Below, one piece after another: positions 31,129 to 44,100 of a stretch of 64,000 nt of DNA. The stretch comes from Phaeosaccion multiseriatum. Taxonomy: Eukaryota > Ochrophyta, other classes. A program made the position numbers and the translations under genes. A model generated the notes under the pieces. The model did no database searches. It saw only the letters and a program-made list of their open reading frames with translations, and was not told where the DNA came from. The stretch covers positions 186,001 to 250,000 of the forward strand of contig OZ218960.1 of the NCBI GenBank assembly GCA_965112735.1, given 5' to 3'. How positions within the stretch are numbered: position 1 is the first letter of the stretch; every line of letters begins with the position of its first letter.

Positions 31129-31162
<34 letters not shown>

Positions 31163-31950
31163 CAAGGGAGCCGGAGGAGTAGGGGCAGGTTCGGGTAGTG
31201 GGGCAAGTAAGACACCCAACAGCGCGAATGACGGTGCCAAAGCGGTTGGTGGTGGGGTTAGAGGAGGAGGGGGAGGAAGGGGGGCAGCAGCAGCAGCAAT
31301 CGACGAGATTGGGGGAGGAGCAGCAACAGCCGGAGCAGGCGCAGGAGGGACTTCCAGAGGGCCGCCTCCTCCTCCTTGGTCCGTGCCTACCCCAATCCCG
31401 AATGTCTATGCCCTAGGCCTCGGCTACGGCCTCACTGTACGGGAGGAGGGCGGCGCAACGTCCAAGGCGGACGGAGTAGCGGTGTATCAGAAGAAGCAAG
31501 GATCGCTCGTTCTCGCGGCCATTCTCGGGACGAGGTGCTACGGGCCCGGCTGCCGCTCGTGGGGTGACCGGATGGAGGTCTGCGCGCAGCTGCATAAGGA
31601 GGGTCACGACAAGGGGCAGGGACCGCTCACGCCGGAGCGACAGGCGCAGAGCATGGACAGGTGGGAAGGAGCGAATACAATTTGACTTACAGGAATCAAC
31701 TTAAGAATTACGTATGTGTATGTGGGTGGGTGGGTGGGATGTGGTTGGGGCTCATCCCGTGTGAGCACCGCCTCTCTGTTGCTCTTTCTCCCTGTCCTTC
31801 TCTGTCTCGCTCTATACTGCATAGCTGTAAAACTCAGAGGGAGGCGCTGGATTGCGGTGTTGCACCTTGACCAGAGAGAAATCAGTTTCGTCAGTTTCAT
31901 CAGTTTCATGAGAGAAGAGTGAGTGCCACAACGTCATTCACTTCTTGCTG

Positions 31951-31986
<36 letters not shown>

Positions 31987-32999
31987 ACACACACACACAT
32001 ACACACACACACACACACACGCATTCGCACGTTCTGGCAGGCTGTCAGGACCGCGCACTCGAAGAAAGAGCGTCGAAGGCATAGCGCCCAAGGCTGGCGG
32101 AGGTAATGTGGATACGGAGGGCGTCGGCGGCAGCGACGGAGGAGGAGGAGAAGGAGGAGGAGGCGGAGGAGGCGGAGGAGGAGGAGGAGGAGGAGGAGGA
32201 GGAGGAGGAGGAGGAGGAGGAGGAGGAGGAGGAGTCACCGCTCCCCAACCCTCCTCGGGGAACCCCTCAAAGCCACGGAACAGCCTCACCAGCAGCCTCG
32301 TCAGTGACGGCAGTGGCTGCTGTAGCACCAGCTGTACCACCAATTGTAGTAACAGCAAAGTCACAGATGGCGGTTCTAAGGGCCTCTCTGCAGGCAACGC
32401 CGCGGAGGCGTTAGACGGGGCCGAGGCCTGCGGAGGGCCTGGAGTAGCCGCAGCGGGTGGTGATGCAGTAGCAGTGGCACCAACTCAAGGTGAGGAGAGC
32501 CCTTCGGACTCCGACTCAGCACCTCTTCGCCCTCGCTCCTCCTCCGACCGAAACAGTCGCGTGTTGGTGGGGAGCCGCCCCGTAGTAGGAGGAGCTCCAA
32601 TGGGCGCATCTGTGTCGGCGTCGGTGGCATTGGAGGCCCTGGGGAGCCAAGCGGGAGTTGAAGCACCGCCGCTGCTTCGTCTCGCGCCACACAAGGTGAA
32701 GGAGGGGCGAAGGGAAGAGAGACGAGAGGAGTCCGAGGTAGATAGGGTGGTGCCTGGTGCTGGCAGTGGTGCTGACAACACCAGCAGGTGCAGTAGCAGC
32801 AGCAGCAGCAGCCGTAGTAGCTGTAGCGCAACCACTGTAGGCTCCCGGGTGCAGCAGCTGTGTAGCGGCAGTAGCGACGGCAACAGCCAGCGGGGTAGGG
32901 GGGGGGGCGGCAAGGAGAATTGTGGTAGGGTGGTGGTGGTGATGGGGGTGAGAAGCAGCATCGACGCTAGCGGCAGCAGTAGCAGTCGGAAGAGCAGCA

Positions 33000-33033
<34 letters not shown>

Positions 33034-34042
33034 TTACAGCACAGGGGGGAGGCCTGTCGCGACAGAGGGGAGGGGGGGGAGAGGAGGGGGGGCATGTGGA
33101 GGGTCTTCGAGTCGAGGAGCAACAGAAGCAAGACGGGTATGCGCGATTCCTCACTCTCCTCCTGCCCTACAGAAACTGCCCTCAGGAGGGGAAGGAAGAG
33201 GAAGAGAAGCTGGAGGAAGAGCAGGAGGAGGAAGAGGAGCAGGGCTAGCAGGAGGGAGAGGAGGAGCAGGAGGAAGAGGAGGGCAGGGGGGTGCAGAGAG
33301 GACCGGATCGGGCGCTGTTCGAGTTTCGATCGGTTCGGGATCTTTCTCAGTCATCCGACCCGGAGCTACGGCCCTGTCGGCGGAAGGGATGACGAGACCG
33401 CGAGCGGGGACAGGAGGAGGAGAAGGGGGAGGAGGAGGCACAACAGCAACGCGGCCGCCGTCTCTATCATCGGGGGCGGCGCGTGGTAGCACGAGGAGAG
33501 GCAGCTGTAGCAGCAGCTCCAGCAGCAGCGCCAGCACCAGCACCAGCATTAACAGGGGGAGCAGCCGAGGGAGCAGCCGAGGGAGCAGCCGTGGCAGCAG
33601 TCTAAGCAATGCGAACACGAGACCCTCCTCGAGACCCGCCCCCCCCTCCTCCTCCTCCTCCTCGTCGTCGTCGTCGGTCCATGCGGTCTCTCCTGGGGCT
33701 CCGAGGATTCTTGTGGGGTCGGCGCGGCGTGCTTCGAATTCGACTGCAGCGGTGGTAGAGGAAGGCTTGCCCCCCATCCGCTGCCATCCGTCGGGAGTCT
33801 CCGGAGAAGAAGCAGCAGCAGTGGTTGGTGATGCTGCAGGCGACACAGTAGCGGTAGATGCAGTGGAAGCGGTGGGAGGAGAAGGCCGCTCCACGGCCTC
33901 GGCTCCTCCATCCACTGCCATCGCGGCAGCAGCAGCGCACCCCCCTCCATCCACTGCCATCCCCTCCTCTCCATCCACTGCCATCCCCTCCTCGCCCTGC
34001 TGCAGCCCTCCCCCTCGCGTGCTTTCGGCCGTGTCCTCGTGA
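26553..34042 (+). CDS. Large FAD/NAD(P)-binding protein, N-hydroxylating-monooxygenase-like
   Basis: Eight exons: 26553-26825, 26975-27213, 27368-27470, 27803-28765, 29033-29722, 29907-30326, 30993-31660, 32041-34042; in phase, about 1785 residues. A dinucleotide-binding fold at residues about 66-77 reads YKVAIIGGGPAG. GNLGQYQINSNTSASFF follows over an exon junction. A second Rossmann motif (about 560-571) reads KVCVVGGSHSAF, and WACGYGSNAIPL (about 883-894) matches the ATGY motif of class B flavin and ornithine/lysine N-monooxygenases. VNAFTGLRGDAKDL precedes it. Conserved blocks are separated by long Gly/Ser/Gln insertions, and the last 660 residues are Ser/Gly/Ala-rich and look disordered. 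Predicted flavoprotein oxidoreductase, substrate unknown. Exon 4 and exon 8 may hide introns in their low-complexity parts. The stop TGA at 34040 overlaps a GTGAGT donor-like string. Confidence 0.72.
30341..30502. repeat. (ACCT)n tetranucleotide tract
   Basis: CCTACCTACCTA runs for about 160 bp just after the donor of the intron 30327-30992 in the FAD gene. Confidence 0.92.
30745..30969. repeat. 32-bp minisatellite
   Basis: Seven tandem copies of a 32-bp unit beginning CTTGACATTGTACCTGAAGC, in the same intron (30327-30992), close to the acceptor. Confidence 0.92.
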
Positions 34043-34191
34043 GTAACGCCCCTCTTTACTCACCACCCTAATCATTAGTCGTCTTGTATTGGATATATAT
34101 ACGCACAATTAAAATGTATTTTATGTGCACCAGTTTGAATTTGATTGTCTGCTACACAATGCTCTACACTGCGACTGGTGCTACAGTGCCA

Positions 34192-35700
34192 CTACCGCTT
34201 GGCGACGACTGACGACTTTCGCAGCGACGCCCTCCTCCCGTCCACCCACTTGTCCCGGAAGAACAGCGGGCGCTGGTCAGACGCACCCATGCCCCTGTCG
34301 CTGTTGATGACGATGCCCTCGTTGTGCACAAGCTTGTAGGCTAGGGTGCAGCGCCCCAGCAGCCGCCGCAGGGAGAGGGCGAGGCGCTCGATAGTCGCCA
34401 TCTGAGGGGGGCGTGGGGGGGAGGGTGATTCGACTCTCATCAGCTTTTTGCATGTCGTGATGGGTGTGGGTGCATGTATGTGTATGTATGTATGTGTGTG
34501 TGTATGTATGTGTGTATGTATGTGTGTGTATGTATGTGTGTGTGTGCTGTGTGTGTATGTGTGTGTGCGTGTGTGTGTATGAGTATGTGTATGTGTCTGT
34601 ATGTGTGTGTGTGCGTGTGTGTATGAGTGTGTGTATATGTGTATGTGTGTATGTGTGAGAGGTCATGGGTACGAGAAACGCATGAACACACAAACACACA
34701 CTCACACACAGAGAGAGAGACACACACTCGAGAGAAAAAGTAAGACCGAGACAGGTATACAGGTATGCAGGTATACAGGTATACAGGTATACAGGTATAC
34801 AGTCTGTATACGAAGACAGTGTCAGGACCCCTCAACAGAGGCACATGGGCAGTGACACTGACACTGACACTGACACTGACACTGACACTGACACTGACAC
34901 TGATACTGACACTCACCTGTGAGTACTGTCTGGCAGCGGGCCGTGCGTCGCTCAGCGTAGCCCTCTCTCCGTGGTACCTTTTCATGACGGCAAGCTCCCT
35001 CTCTAAGTCAATGAGAGAGTCCTTCAGGGAAGACAGGCTGGCCTGGAGGACGGGCTGGGGGCTCTGCAGCCAGGCATATGGAAAGGCAGGTATATGGGCA
35101 GGCAGGGAGGGAGGGAGGGAGGTTGGAGGGAGGTCGTGGGGATAGTAGAGGCACACGGGGCAAGGCAAAAGCCTCTTACCTGATACTGCTTCTTAAGCTC
35201 CTTGAGTGCCGCTTGCACGCCCTCCCTCAGCACCGTACCATACGCCCCCCACGCCACAAGCAGGCTGCCCCGGGCTGCGTCAGCGCTGAATACAAACGTT
35301 AACGCTGCCTCTGACTCTGAAGGTGGCGAAGGTGGCGGCGTTAACGCTACCGTTGTTGCCGTTGCTGTGTCCGTTAACTCTCCCGTCGTCGGAGGAGGGC
35401 CGGCCTGCATTCCTGTCTCTGTCTTGTTCTGATTGGGACTTCCCCCGGGGGTGGGGCTGGTGCCTCGCAGGTCCCACAGGAGCTTCGGGCTATGCTGCAG
35501 GGCGTGACGGAGTGCGGCTACCAGAGACATACCCTGTACATGGGGATTGAGTAAGTCAGTGAGTCAGTAAGCCAGTGAGTGGGGGAGTGAGCGAGTGGAT
35601 AGGACGAGGAGGAAGAGAGAAAGGGGAGAGAGGGGAGGGAGTGGAAGGCGCCGTGGTGGCGCGTGTTGAGAGTGAAGGCTATGATACAACGTCACACACA

Positions 35701-35784
<84 letters not shown>

Positions 35785-38700
35785 ACACACTCACCTCCTG
35801 CTGCCGGGCCTGAACGACGCGTAAGGTCTGCGAGTAGAGCGAGAGGCCCAAACTAGCAGCGGTACCCAAGTCCATGTACGTTGATGTTGACGCAGTGAGA
35901 GGATCTCCACCGCTCAACTCCGTTGCGCCTGGGGGGGAGAGAGGCGAGGGAGGAGGGAACGAGGGGGGAGGGGGGGGAGAGGAGAGAGCAGAGAGAGAGA
36001 GTAAGCGGGCAGACAAGAGGGAAGAGAGAGGGATGTGCGAGGGAGGAGTGTGTGTGTAGCTGAGAGAGGGATGGAGGCAGATGGAGAGCATGGAGCTGTT
36101 CGGCACTGCTCAGGCCTGCTCACCGTTGACGCAGGGGGGCAGCCCCATGAGCTTCTCCATTTGGCGCTGGAACGCCGTGAAACCGTCAAGGCTGGACAGC
36201 GCCTGCGGGCAGCAGAGTAGAAGGGTCAGGGTCACCGTCAGGGTCAGGGTCAGGATCAGGGTCAGGATCAGGGTAAGTGTCAACTATCTCGCTCATCCAC
36301 TCACCCACCCACTCACCCACCCACCCACCGACCGACTTGCCCGGCCCCTCTCTCTCTTCCTCCACGCACTGCCCAAAGCAAACAAAGCAAGCAAAGTACA
36401 CATGCTCTCGCACCTTGAGGCACATGATCTGCATTGGCGACGCCTTGGCTGCGATGAATGTAAAAGACGGCAAGGATGTGGTGCTGCCACTCAACATACT
36501 GCTCAACGGGCCCAGTGTGTTATTGCTGTTGCTGTTGTTGTTGCTGCTGTTTTTGTTATTGTTGTTGTTGTTGTTGCTGCCGTTGTTGTTACCGGTGTTG
36601 TTGTTGTTGCTGGCCGCCGAGGAGGAGGGCTCCGTGAGCACTGTATCGAGTACGAAGAGGCGATGATCACGCACTCTGACCCATTGGAACATCAAGAGGA
36701 GCAACAAATCGTCGGCGTCCACGAAGGGCGCTCCGCTCGCGCCCTGGATGGCAGTGGATGGGAAGCGAGCGAGAGAGGGAGGGAGGGAGGGATGGCAGTG
36801 GATGTGGAGGGGAGGGATGGCAGTGGATGGGAGGAGAGGGATGGCAGTGGATGGGAGGAGAGGGATGGCAGTGGATGGGGAGGGGAGGGATGGCAGTGGA
36901 TGGGGAGGGGAGGGATGGCAGTGGATGGGAGGAGAGGGATGGCAGTGGATGGGAGGGGAGGGATGGCAGTGGATGGGAGGAGAGGGATGGCAGTGGATGG
37001 GAGGGGAGGGAGGGACTTGTTAGGGATGGATGGGCTTGTTGGGGGGGGGGCATCTCAGAGTGTGTATATATGTGTGTGTGTACATGTGTGTGTAATAAAA
37101 AAATCCTTTCCTCCGTCCTCCCATCCACTGCCATCCCACCACCCCCTCACCATTCCCTTGATGTCTCGAAGCAGCTTCTGGTATTTGACCTCCACGTCTG
37201 CCGAGGCGCTGGCAGCGGCGGCAAGCTTAGGGTCGGACAGATAGGCAGATGCAAAGGTCAGAGGCTTGCTCGACTCTGCCTCTTCCGCCGCCTCAAACGC
37301 TCTTTGGGCGGCTTGTGCCTGCCCCGTCGCATTCTCCCCGCTCGACGGCGTTGTCGCCCCCTCCTCTTCTTGCCCTCCCCCCCCCTCTTGCCGTTGCTCT
37401 TGCCCTTCCTCCGCTTGTTGCTGCTTGTCCTCCTCTTCCCTGTGCTTGCTCTTGTCACTTCTCCTCCCTCCTCCCCCTCCCCCTGACTTGGGCCGTTTGC
37501 TGCTGCCTCGATGGTGGTCTCTCTCTCCGTTCGAGTGGGGCTTCTTCCCAACGGCTGCCGCGGAGGCTGCAAACAGAAGAGCCGCAGTCCTCGTTGCAAC
37601 CTGAGGGAGGGAGGAAGGAGAAGAAGAGACAAAGAGAGACGGCCGCAGCAGAGAGAAGGGGAGGAGGAGGAGGAGGAGGAGGAGGAGGAGGAGGAGGAGG
37701 AGGAGGAGGAGGAGAAGGAGGAGGAACAGGGGGGGTAGGTGGTGGAAGAGGAGAAGGAGGAGAAGGAGGAGGAGGAGGAGGAGGAGGAGGAGGAGGAGGA
37801 GGAGGAGGAGGAGGAGGAGGAAGAGGAGGAGGAGGAGGAGGAGGAACAGGGGGGGTAGGTGGTGGAAGAGGAGAAGGAGGAGGAGGGATGCGGGGAGGAG
37901 GAGGAGGAGGGTCCATCAGGTCGGTCATGGTGAGCTTGGGCGAGGGGCTCCATCCATCTATATCCATCCATCTATCCATCCGCTGCCATTCACTGCCATC
38001 CATCCTTACCTCTCTGGGTACCATCCAGCGTTGCCTGCCCGTGTGTACGTCAGTGCTCGTGACAGGGAAGAGCTCCACCCCTCCCTGCAGCTCCCCGAGG
38101 GGGTCGTCTGTCGTTTGGTCCTCCTGGACTTGGGCCTCGTTGTCGACTTGAGATGGAGAGAGGAGGGGAAGGGAGGGAAGACAAGAGGAGAGGAGAGGAG
38201 GGGAAGGGAGGGAAGACAAGAGGAGAGGAGAGGAGGGGAAGGGAGGGAAGAGAAGAGGAGAGGAGAGGAGGGGAAGGGAGGGAAGAGAAGAGGAGAGGAG
38301 AGGAGGGGAAGGGAGGGAAGAGAAGAGGAGAGGAGAGGAGGGGAAGGGAGGGAAGAGAAGAGGAGAGGAGAGGAGGGGAAGGGAGGGAAGAGAAGAGGAG
38401 AGGAGAGGAGGGGAAGGGAGGGAAGAGAAGAGGAGAGGAGAGGAGAGGAGAGGGGGTAAGAGAAGAGGAGAGGATAAGAGAAGAGGACAGGAGAGGAGAG
38501 GAGAGGAGGGGAGGGGAGGGGAGGGAAGACGAGAGGAGACGAGAGGAGACGAAAGGAGAGGAGAAGAGAAGAGAAGAGAAGAGAAGAGAAGAGAAGAGAA
38601 GAGAAGAGAGGTGGTCAGACGGGCTAGGGACAGACAGGTTGATGTGTGTGTGTGCGTCTGCGTGTATTAATTTGCAGAAAAGCGTGTGCATACGTGCGTG

Positions 38701-41158
38701 CGTGCGTGCGTGCGTGCGAGTGTCCATATTCCCCTCTCCTTCTCCTCCTCCTCACCTTCGAGCAGCCCCATGGCCCTAAGCTTGTCCTGCTCCTCCCTTT
38801 CGTGCTTCCTCCCCTGTCTATGCAGCTCAAGCAGGGCCTTGAAGTAGAACGCCAAAGCGTCCTCGTTGAAGAAGTCTGCATGCAGTAAGTCAGTGAGTCA
38901 GTAAGTCAGAGGGTGATAAAGTTAGCGGGTGAGTGAGTCTGGGAGATGAAGAGAGCCGTACTCCTCGTTTCTTCTCGTCCCTCCCCTTCCTCCCTCCCCT
39001 TCCTCCCTCCGCTCCCGCCCTGCCTCCCTCCCTCCCTCCCTCCCTCCCTCCCTCCATATGCCTCCAACCAGCCCAACTCACCCCTTCTGTCATTGGCCAG
39101 TGCCATGGCCATCCCACTCACTCCCGAGGGGTCCGTCGATCCCCCCCCCCCCCCTCCTGCTCCGATTGCAGCTTCTTCGGTACACGGTGGTAGGCAGCCA
39201 CTGAAAGCCGCGAAGAGCCTTACACGGGGCAACGCAGCGAGCTGCTCTCTGACGTTGAAGTAGAGGTCGTGACAGGCTCGCTCGGTGAGCACTTGCGAGC
39301 CCCACTGTTGGAGGAGCTGGAGGTAGACTGTGCCCATGAGGGAGGAGTGCTTGGTGAAATCCCCACACCTTTGTTAAGAGGGAAGGGAGGAGGAGGAGGA
39401 GGAGGAGGAGGAGTAGGGGGGGGTAGGGAGGAGGGGTATAAGCTTGCCTGTGTGTTTGCGAGGGCTTTCGCGGCTGCTGCTACTGCTGCCCTGCTGATAC
39501 CACTGCTGCTGCTGCTGCTGCTACCGTGGCTGCCTTATCATACGCCTCGCCTTACCTGCCGCGAGCCGACTGCGAGGCCTTAGGGGGTTGGACACCACCG
39601 CCACTGCCGCCGCCGCCATTTACAGATGGCAGGGCAGGGGGCCCGCCCTGGCTGTATTGCTCGAGAGCCCTCTGCACCTCGGCATCTCGGCAACCGGACT
39701 GGTCCCTCCTTAGCTTATGCAGGTACATGTCCGCAATAGCGCTTTGGAGCCACGCCACGGGTTTGAACACGCGACGCGAGGTGAGGCCGCCCGCCCCTCT
39801 GAGATAGCCCGGTGTCATCCACCCTAGCAGCTGTAGGGGGAGACGGCAGTGGACGGCAAGGCGGCGCCTCCAAGTGCGCTGCACCAGGGTCACCGCCAGT
39901 TTGAGCCGCACCTACACGTGTTGGTTGTTCACGGGATTGGTGAGGGGTTGGGTGTTTGTTAGTCTTGTCGAGTTTCACTTGCGCACGCACGCACGTTTGC
40001 ACACCCACCCACGCCCTCACGCAACCACCCACCCACGCATCTACCTACTCACCAACCCACCCATTGACATACTACACCTTTGATACACTATCCCACCTGC
40101 TTGAAGACCCTGAATCGCCGGTCGAGGTCAAGGTCAAAGAAGACATGCTCCAGGGCATTGAACTCCTCCTCCACGCAGTTCACAAGGTTCTTTTTGGAGG
40201 GGGCAAAGCCGGGGCCGCTCTCGTGACGGAGTGTCCGAACATGATAGAGGATGACGAGGAGACGGCGATAAGCAGCGAGTGGCTTGGTCCCGTCCATATC
40301 CACGCGAAGGCGCGACACCACATCGGAGGAGGAGGAGATGGGCCCCTCGCCGCCCCCTGTATCTCCCGCGGCCCCGCCCCCTCCTCCTCCTCCTCCTCCT
40401 CCTCCTCCTCCTCCCCCTCCCTTGCCCTGCTGCTCCCTCCCCCGACCCCTCGACGAAGCCGAACAAGCGCTCACCAGAGCCTCCTCCACCCGATCCCGTG
40501 CCGCCCGGAGTTTGCTTGTGGCCTGCTCCGGAAGCTGCTCCATGAGGCGCTCGATGGCTGGTCTCATCATTGCCATGTGTCGATGAACAAGACTGCCAAG
40601 TTGACTGCGCTCTCTCCTGCCGAGGGTGACGTCATTCCTGGCGGGGCTCTGCAGAGGGAGGCGTAGTGCCTCGGTGAAGAATTGGAATCGCTCCGCCACC
40701 TTTTGAGTTGAGAGCGGAGGAGGAGGAGGAGGAGGAGGAGGAGGAGGAGGAGGAGGAGGAGGAGGAGGAGGAGGAGGAGGAGGAGGAGGAGGAGGAGGAG
40801 GAGGAGGAGGAGGAGGAGGAGGAGGAGGAGGAGGAGGAGGAGGAGGAGGAGGAGGAGGAGGAGGAGGAGGAGGAGGAGGAGGAGGAGGAGGAGGAGGAGG
40901 AGGAGGAGGAGGAGGAGGAGGAGGAGGAGGAGGAGGAGGAGGAGGAGGAGGAGGAGGAGGAGGAGGAGGAGGAGGAGGAGGAGGAGGAGGAGGAGGAGGA
41001 GGAGGAGGAGGAGGAGGAGGAGGAGGAGGAGGAGGAGGAGGAGAAGGGGGATCAGTTTGCAACACTGTTTGGAGCGCAAGTGGAGCCAGTTTCAGTTCTA
41101 GCTTCTCCCCTCCCGATGCACACGCACCCACCCAGACACATACAGAGACTATTAGCAT

Positions 41159-41192
<34 letters not shown>

Positions 41193-44100
41193 TAAGGAAC
41201 ACCTCGTTGTTGACACCCTCCCCTCCCGAGGCTTCGTGACAGTCTCTGAAGACGCTCACAGCCTCCGCGGTGGTGATACGCGGGCTCAGCGTGCGCGTAA
41301 TGGCCAGAAACTGGGGCAGGTCCACACTCGGTTTGCGCTCCGGCCCTCCTCCTCCTCTTCCTACTGCTCCTCCCCCTGCTCCTCCTCCTGCGCCACCGCC
41401 TCCTCCTCCTCCTCCGCCGCCGCCGTTGTGATCGCCATCCTCCCCACCGCCGCTGCCACCACCTCCTCCTTCTCCCCCTCCCCCCCCACCCATGCCGGCC
41501 CCTCCCTTGCTGCTGGACAGCATGTTAGAGGCAGATGGGTCCTTTATGCCCCCCCCGTGGCCGTAGAGAGGCCTTCCGTCCGTCAGCACGCCGGAACTTG
41601 CTGTGTCGAACATGAGCCTTACTGCGGCCCGGCGGTTCACCTAGACAAGTTGGTAATACAGACGGTTGGGAGAGGGGGCGGTGGCGCGTGTGTGCGTGCG
41701 TGATGAGCATCCATCTATAGAGCTCATACTATTTCTTCTGCCGATATGCCTACCTGCCTGCCCATATGCTTCACCCCACCCCTCCCCATGTGCTGCCTGT
41801 GCGCCTGCCTGCCCATATGCCTATCCCTATCCCCTCCCTCAGCTCCTTCGCTGACATACCTGCTCCTCCTTGTACGAGTGCAGCATGATGCGCATGAAGA
41901 AGAACAGGTCCAGGCACTGCTCGTTGTGCCATCTGTGACTTTGGCTCTTGCCCGTATGCTGCCCTTCCTTCCCTTCCTCCTCCTCCTCCTCCTCCTCCTC
42001 CTCATCCTCCTCCTCCTCCTCTTGCTCCTCCTCTTCCTTCTCATCGCCCGTGAGAACGGAGCCCCCCCCGTCATCGGACGAAGCGTCGTTGTCGTTGTCG
42101 TTGTCGTTGTCCCGCTCCTTCTGCTGCTGCCCCTGCCCCTGCTCCTGCTGTTGCTCCCCTCCTCCTGCAGAGTAATGCCCCATCCTACTGCGACCGCTGC
42201 TCCTCCTCCTCCTCCTCCCTCCTCCTCCTCCTCCTCCTCCCTTCCCTGCCACCCCCAGCTCCAGGCGATCCTTGCACGAGACGCTCACCCCCTTGATGGC
42301 GTCTCTGACCTTGGCCTTTTGTCCATCCAAAGCGTTGCCCAAGACTTGTGACATGCATCTGAGAGCGTCCCTTGTCAGCACCCACACCACCTCCCTGCCC
42401 GACGCCATGGTGTCAATGGTGTCAGGGCCCTCCCCCTCCTCCTCCTCCTCCTCCTCCTCCTCCTCCTCCTCCTCCTCCTCCTCCCCCTCCTCTTCCTCCC
42501 CTTCCTGTCCTGCATCCTCGCCTTCCTCCTCCTCCTCCTCCTCCTCCTCCTCCTCCTCCTCCTCCTCCGCCTCCGCCTCCTCTCCTCCTCCTCCTCCTCC
42601 TCCTCGGGCGCTGCCGTTGGCGCTGTAGATGCTCCCTGCCCCCTCCGCCCCCTCTTCTCCTGTATCACCAACTTCTGCTGCTGCTCCTTCTGCTGCTGTA
42701 TCACCAAGCGCTCCATCTCCGCCTCTCTCTCCCCCCTTCTTCTTCTTCCTCTTCCTCTTCCTCTTCTTCCCCTTCATCTTCTTGCCCTGCTGCTGTGGCT
42801 TCTTGCCCTCCCCCTGCTGCAGACACTTAGCCAAAGTGGCGAAGTCCGCACAGGTGGTAGTGACTCCCCACTGCTCTCTTAGCGGCTCCCCACAGAGCCC
42901 TTCCATGACGGCGAGTGTGTACATGGCGAACGTTACATAATCCTCTCCATGTGTCTCGTCCAGCAAGTGCCAGAAGATCTGCGAGTATATGGGCATAAAG
43001 GCATATGGGCATAAAGGCATACGGGCATATGGGCATGAGGGGATCAGGAAGACGGGCATAGATGGATATACTGGTATGGATGACGGGCGCATGGGCATGG
43101 ATGGATATACTGGTATGGATGGTAGACGGGCATAGATGGATATACTGGTATGGATGGTAGAGCGCATGGGCATAGATGGATATACTGGTATGGATGGTAG
43201 AGCGCATGGGCATAGATGGATCTACTGGTATGGATGGTAGACGGGCATAGATGGATCTACTGGTATGGATCGTAGACTGGCATAGATGGATCTACGGTAT
43301 GGATGGTAGACGGGCATAGATGGATCTACTGGTATGGATGACGGGCGCATGGGCATGGATGGATATACTGGTATGGATGGTAGACGGGCATAGATGGATA
43401 TACTGGTATGGATGACGGGCGCATGGGCATACGGGTGAGTCTGCATGCGGGTGTCGGAGATCGTTCGCTCCTCCCTCCCTCCCTCCCTCCCCCTCACCTT
43501 GGCCTCTGCGCTCTCTCTGGCGAGTGCCTTGGTGCCATAGTAGAGTGCCCAGCGGTCCTCATCCGCCTTACGTACTAAGTCACTCTTGGCCAGCACCGTT
43601 CCGGCGGCGTCCAACAGGGCCCGAGGGGGCTCGAAGAACGTGTACACGAACTCAGGGAAGCGCACCTACAGCAAAGTAAGTCAGTGACAAAGGGAATGGA
43701 TGGCAGTGGAGGGAGGGGGCAAGGGGCGCGGGACTTAGTGTCCATCTCTGTCTGCCTCTCTCCATCTCTGTCTGCCTCTCTCCATCTCTGTCTGCCTCTC
43801 TCCATCTCTGTCTGCCTCTCTCCATCTATGTCTGCCTCTCTCCACCTCTGTCTGCCTCTCTCCATCTCTCCCTCTCTGTATCGCCATATGCATGTGTGTG
43901 TGCGATCCATTCATGCCTTCGCGCCCCTACCCACCCCACCCACCCCCCGCACGCACGCACACACGCACCCGCCCATTGACATAGCACACCCAGCCATTGA
44001 CATACTACACCCACCCACCTTGAGGCATCCATCCTTGTGCAACACCGCGTCGTCCCACACTTTTGCCCGGAGCACCGAGCGAATCACCGTACGGACCCAA

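Noticed and set aside
37601-38009. Possible Pro-rich exon (MTDLMDPP) in the giant gene
   Set aside because: Exons 17 and 18 already join in phase 0 without it, and the rest is (TCC)n translation.
40567-41188. Long polyPro/polyLeu/polyGlu frames
   Set aside because: Same cause: the (GGA)n tract in the intron between exons 12 and 13.
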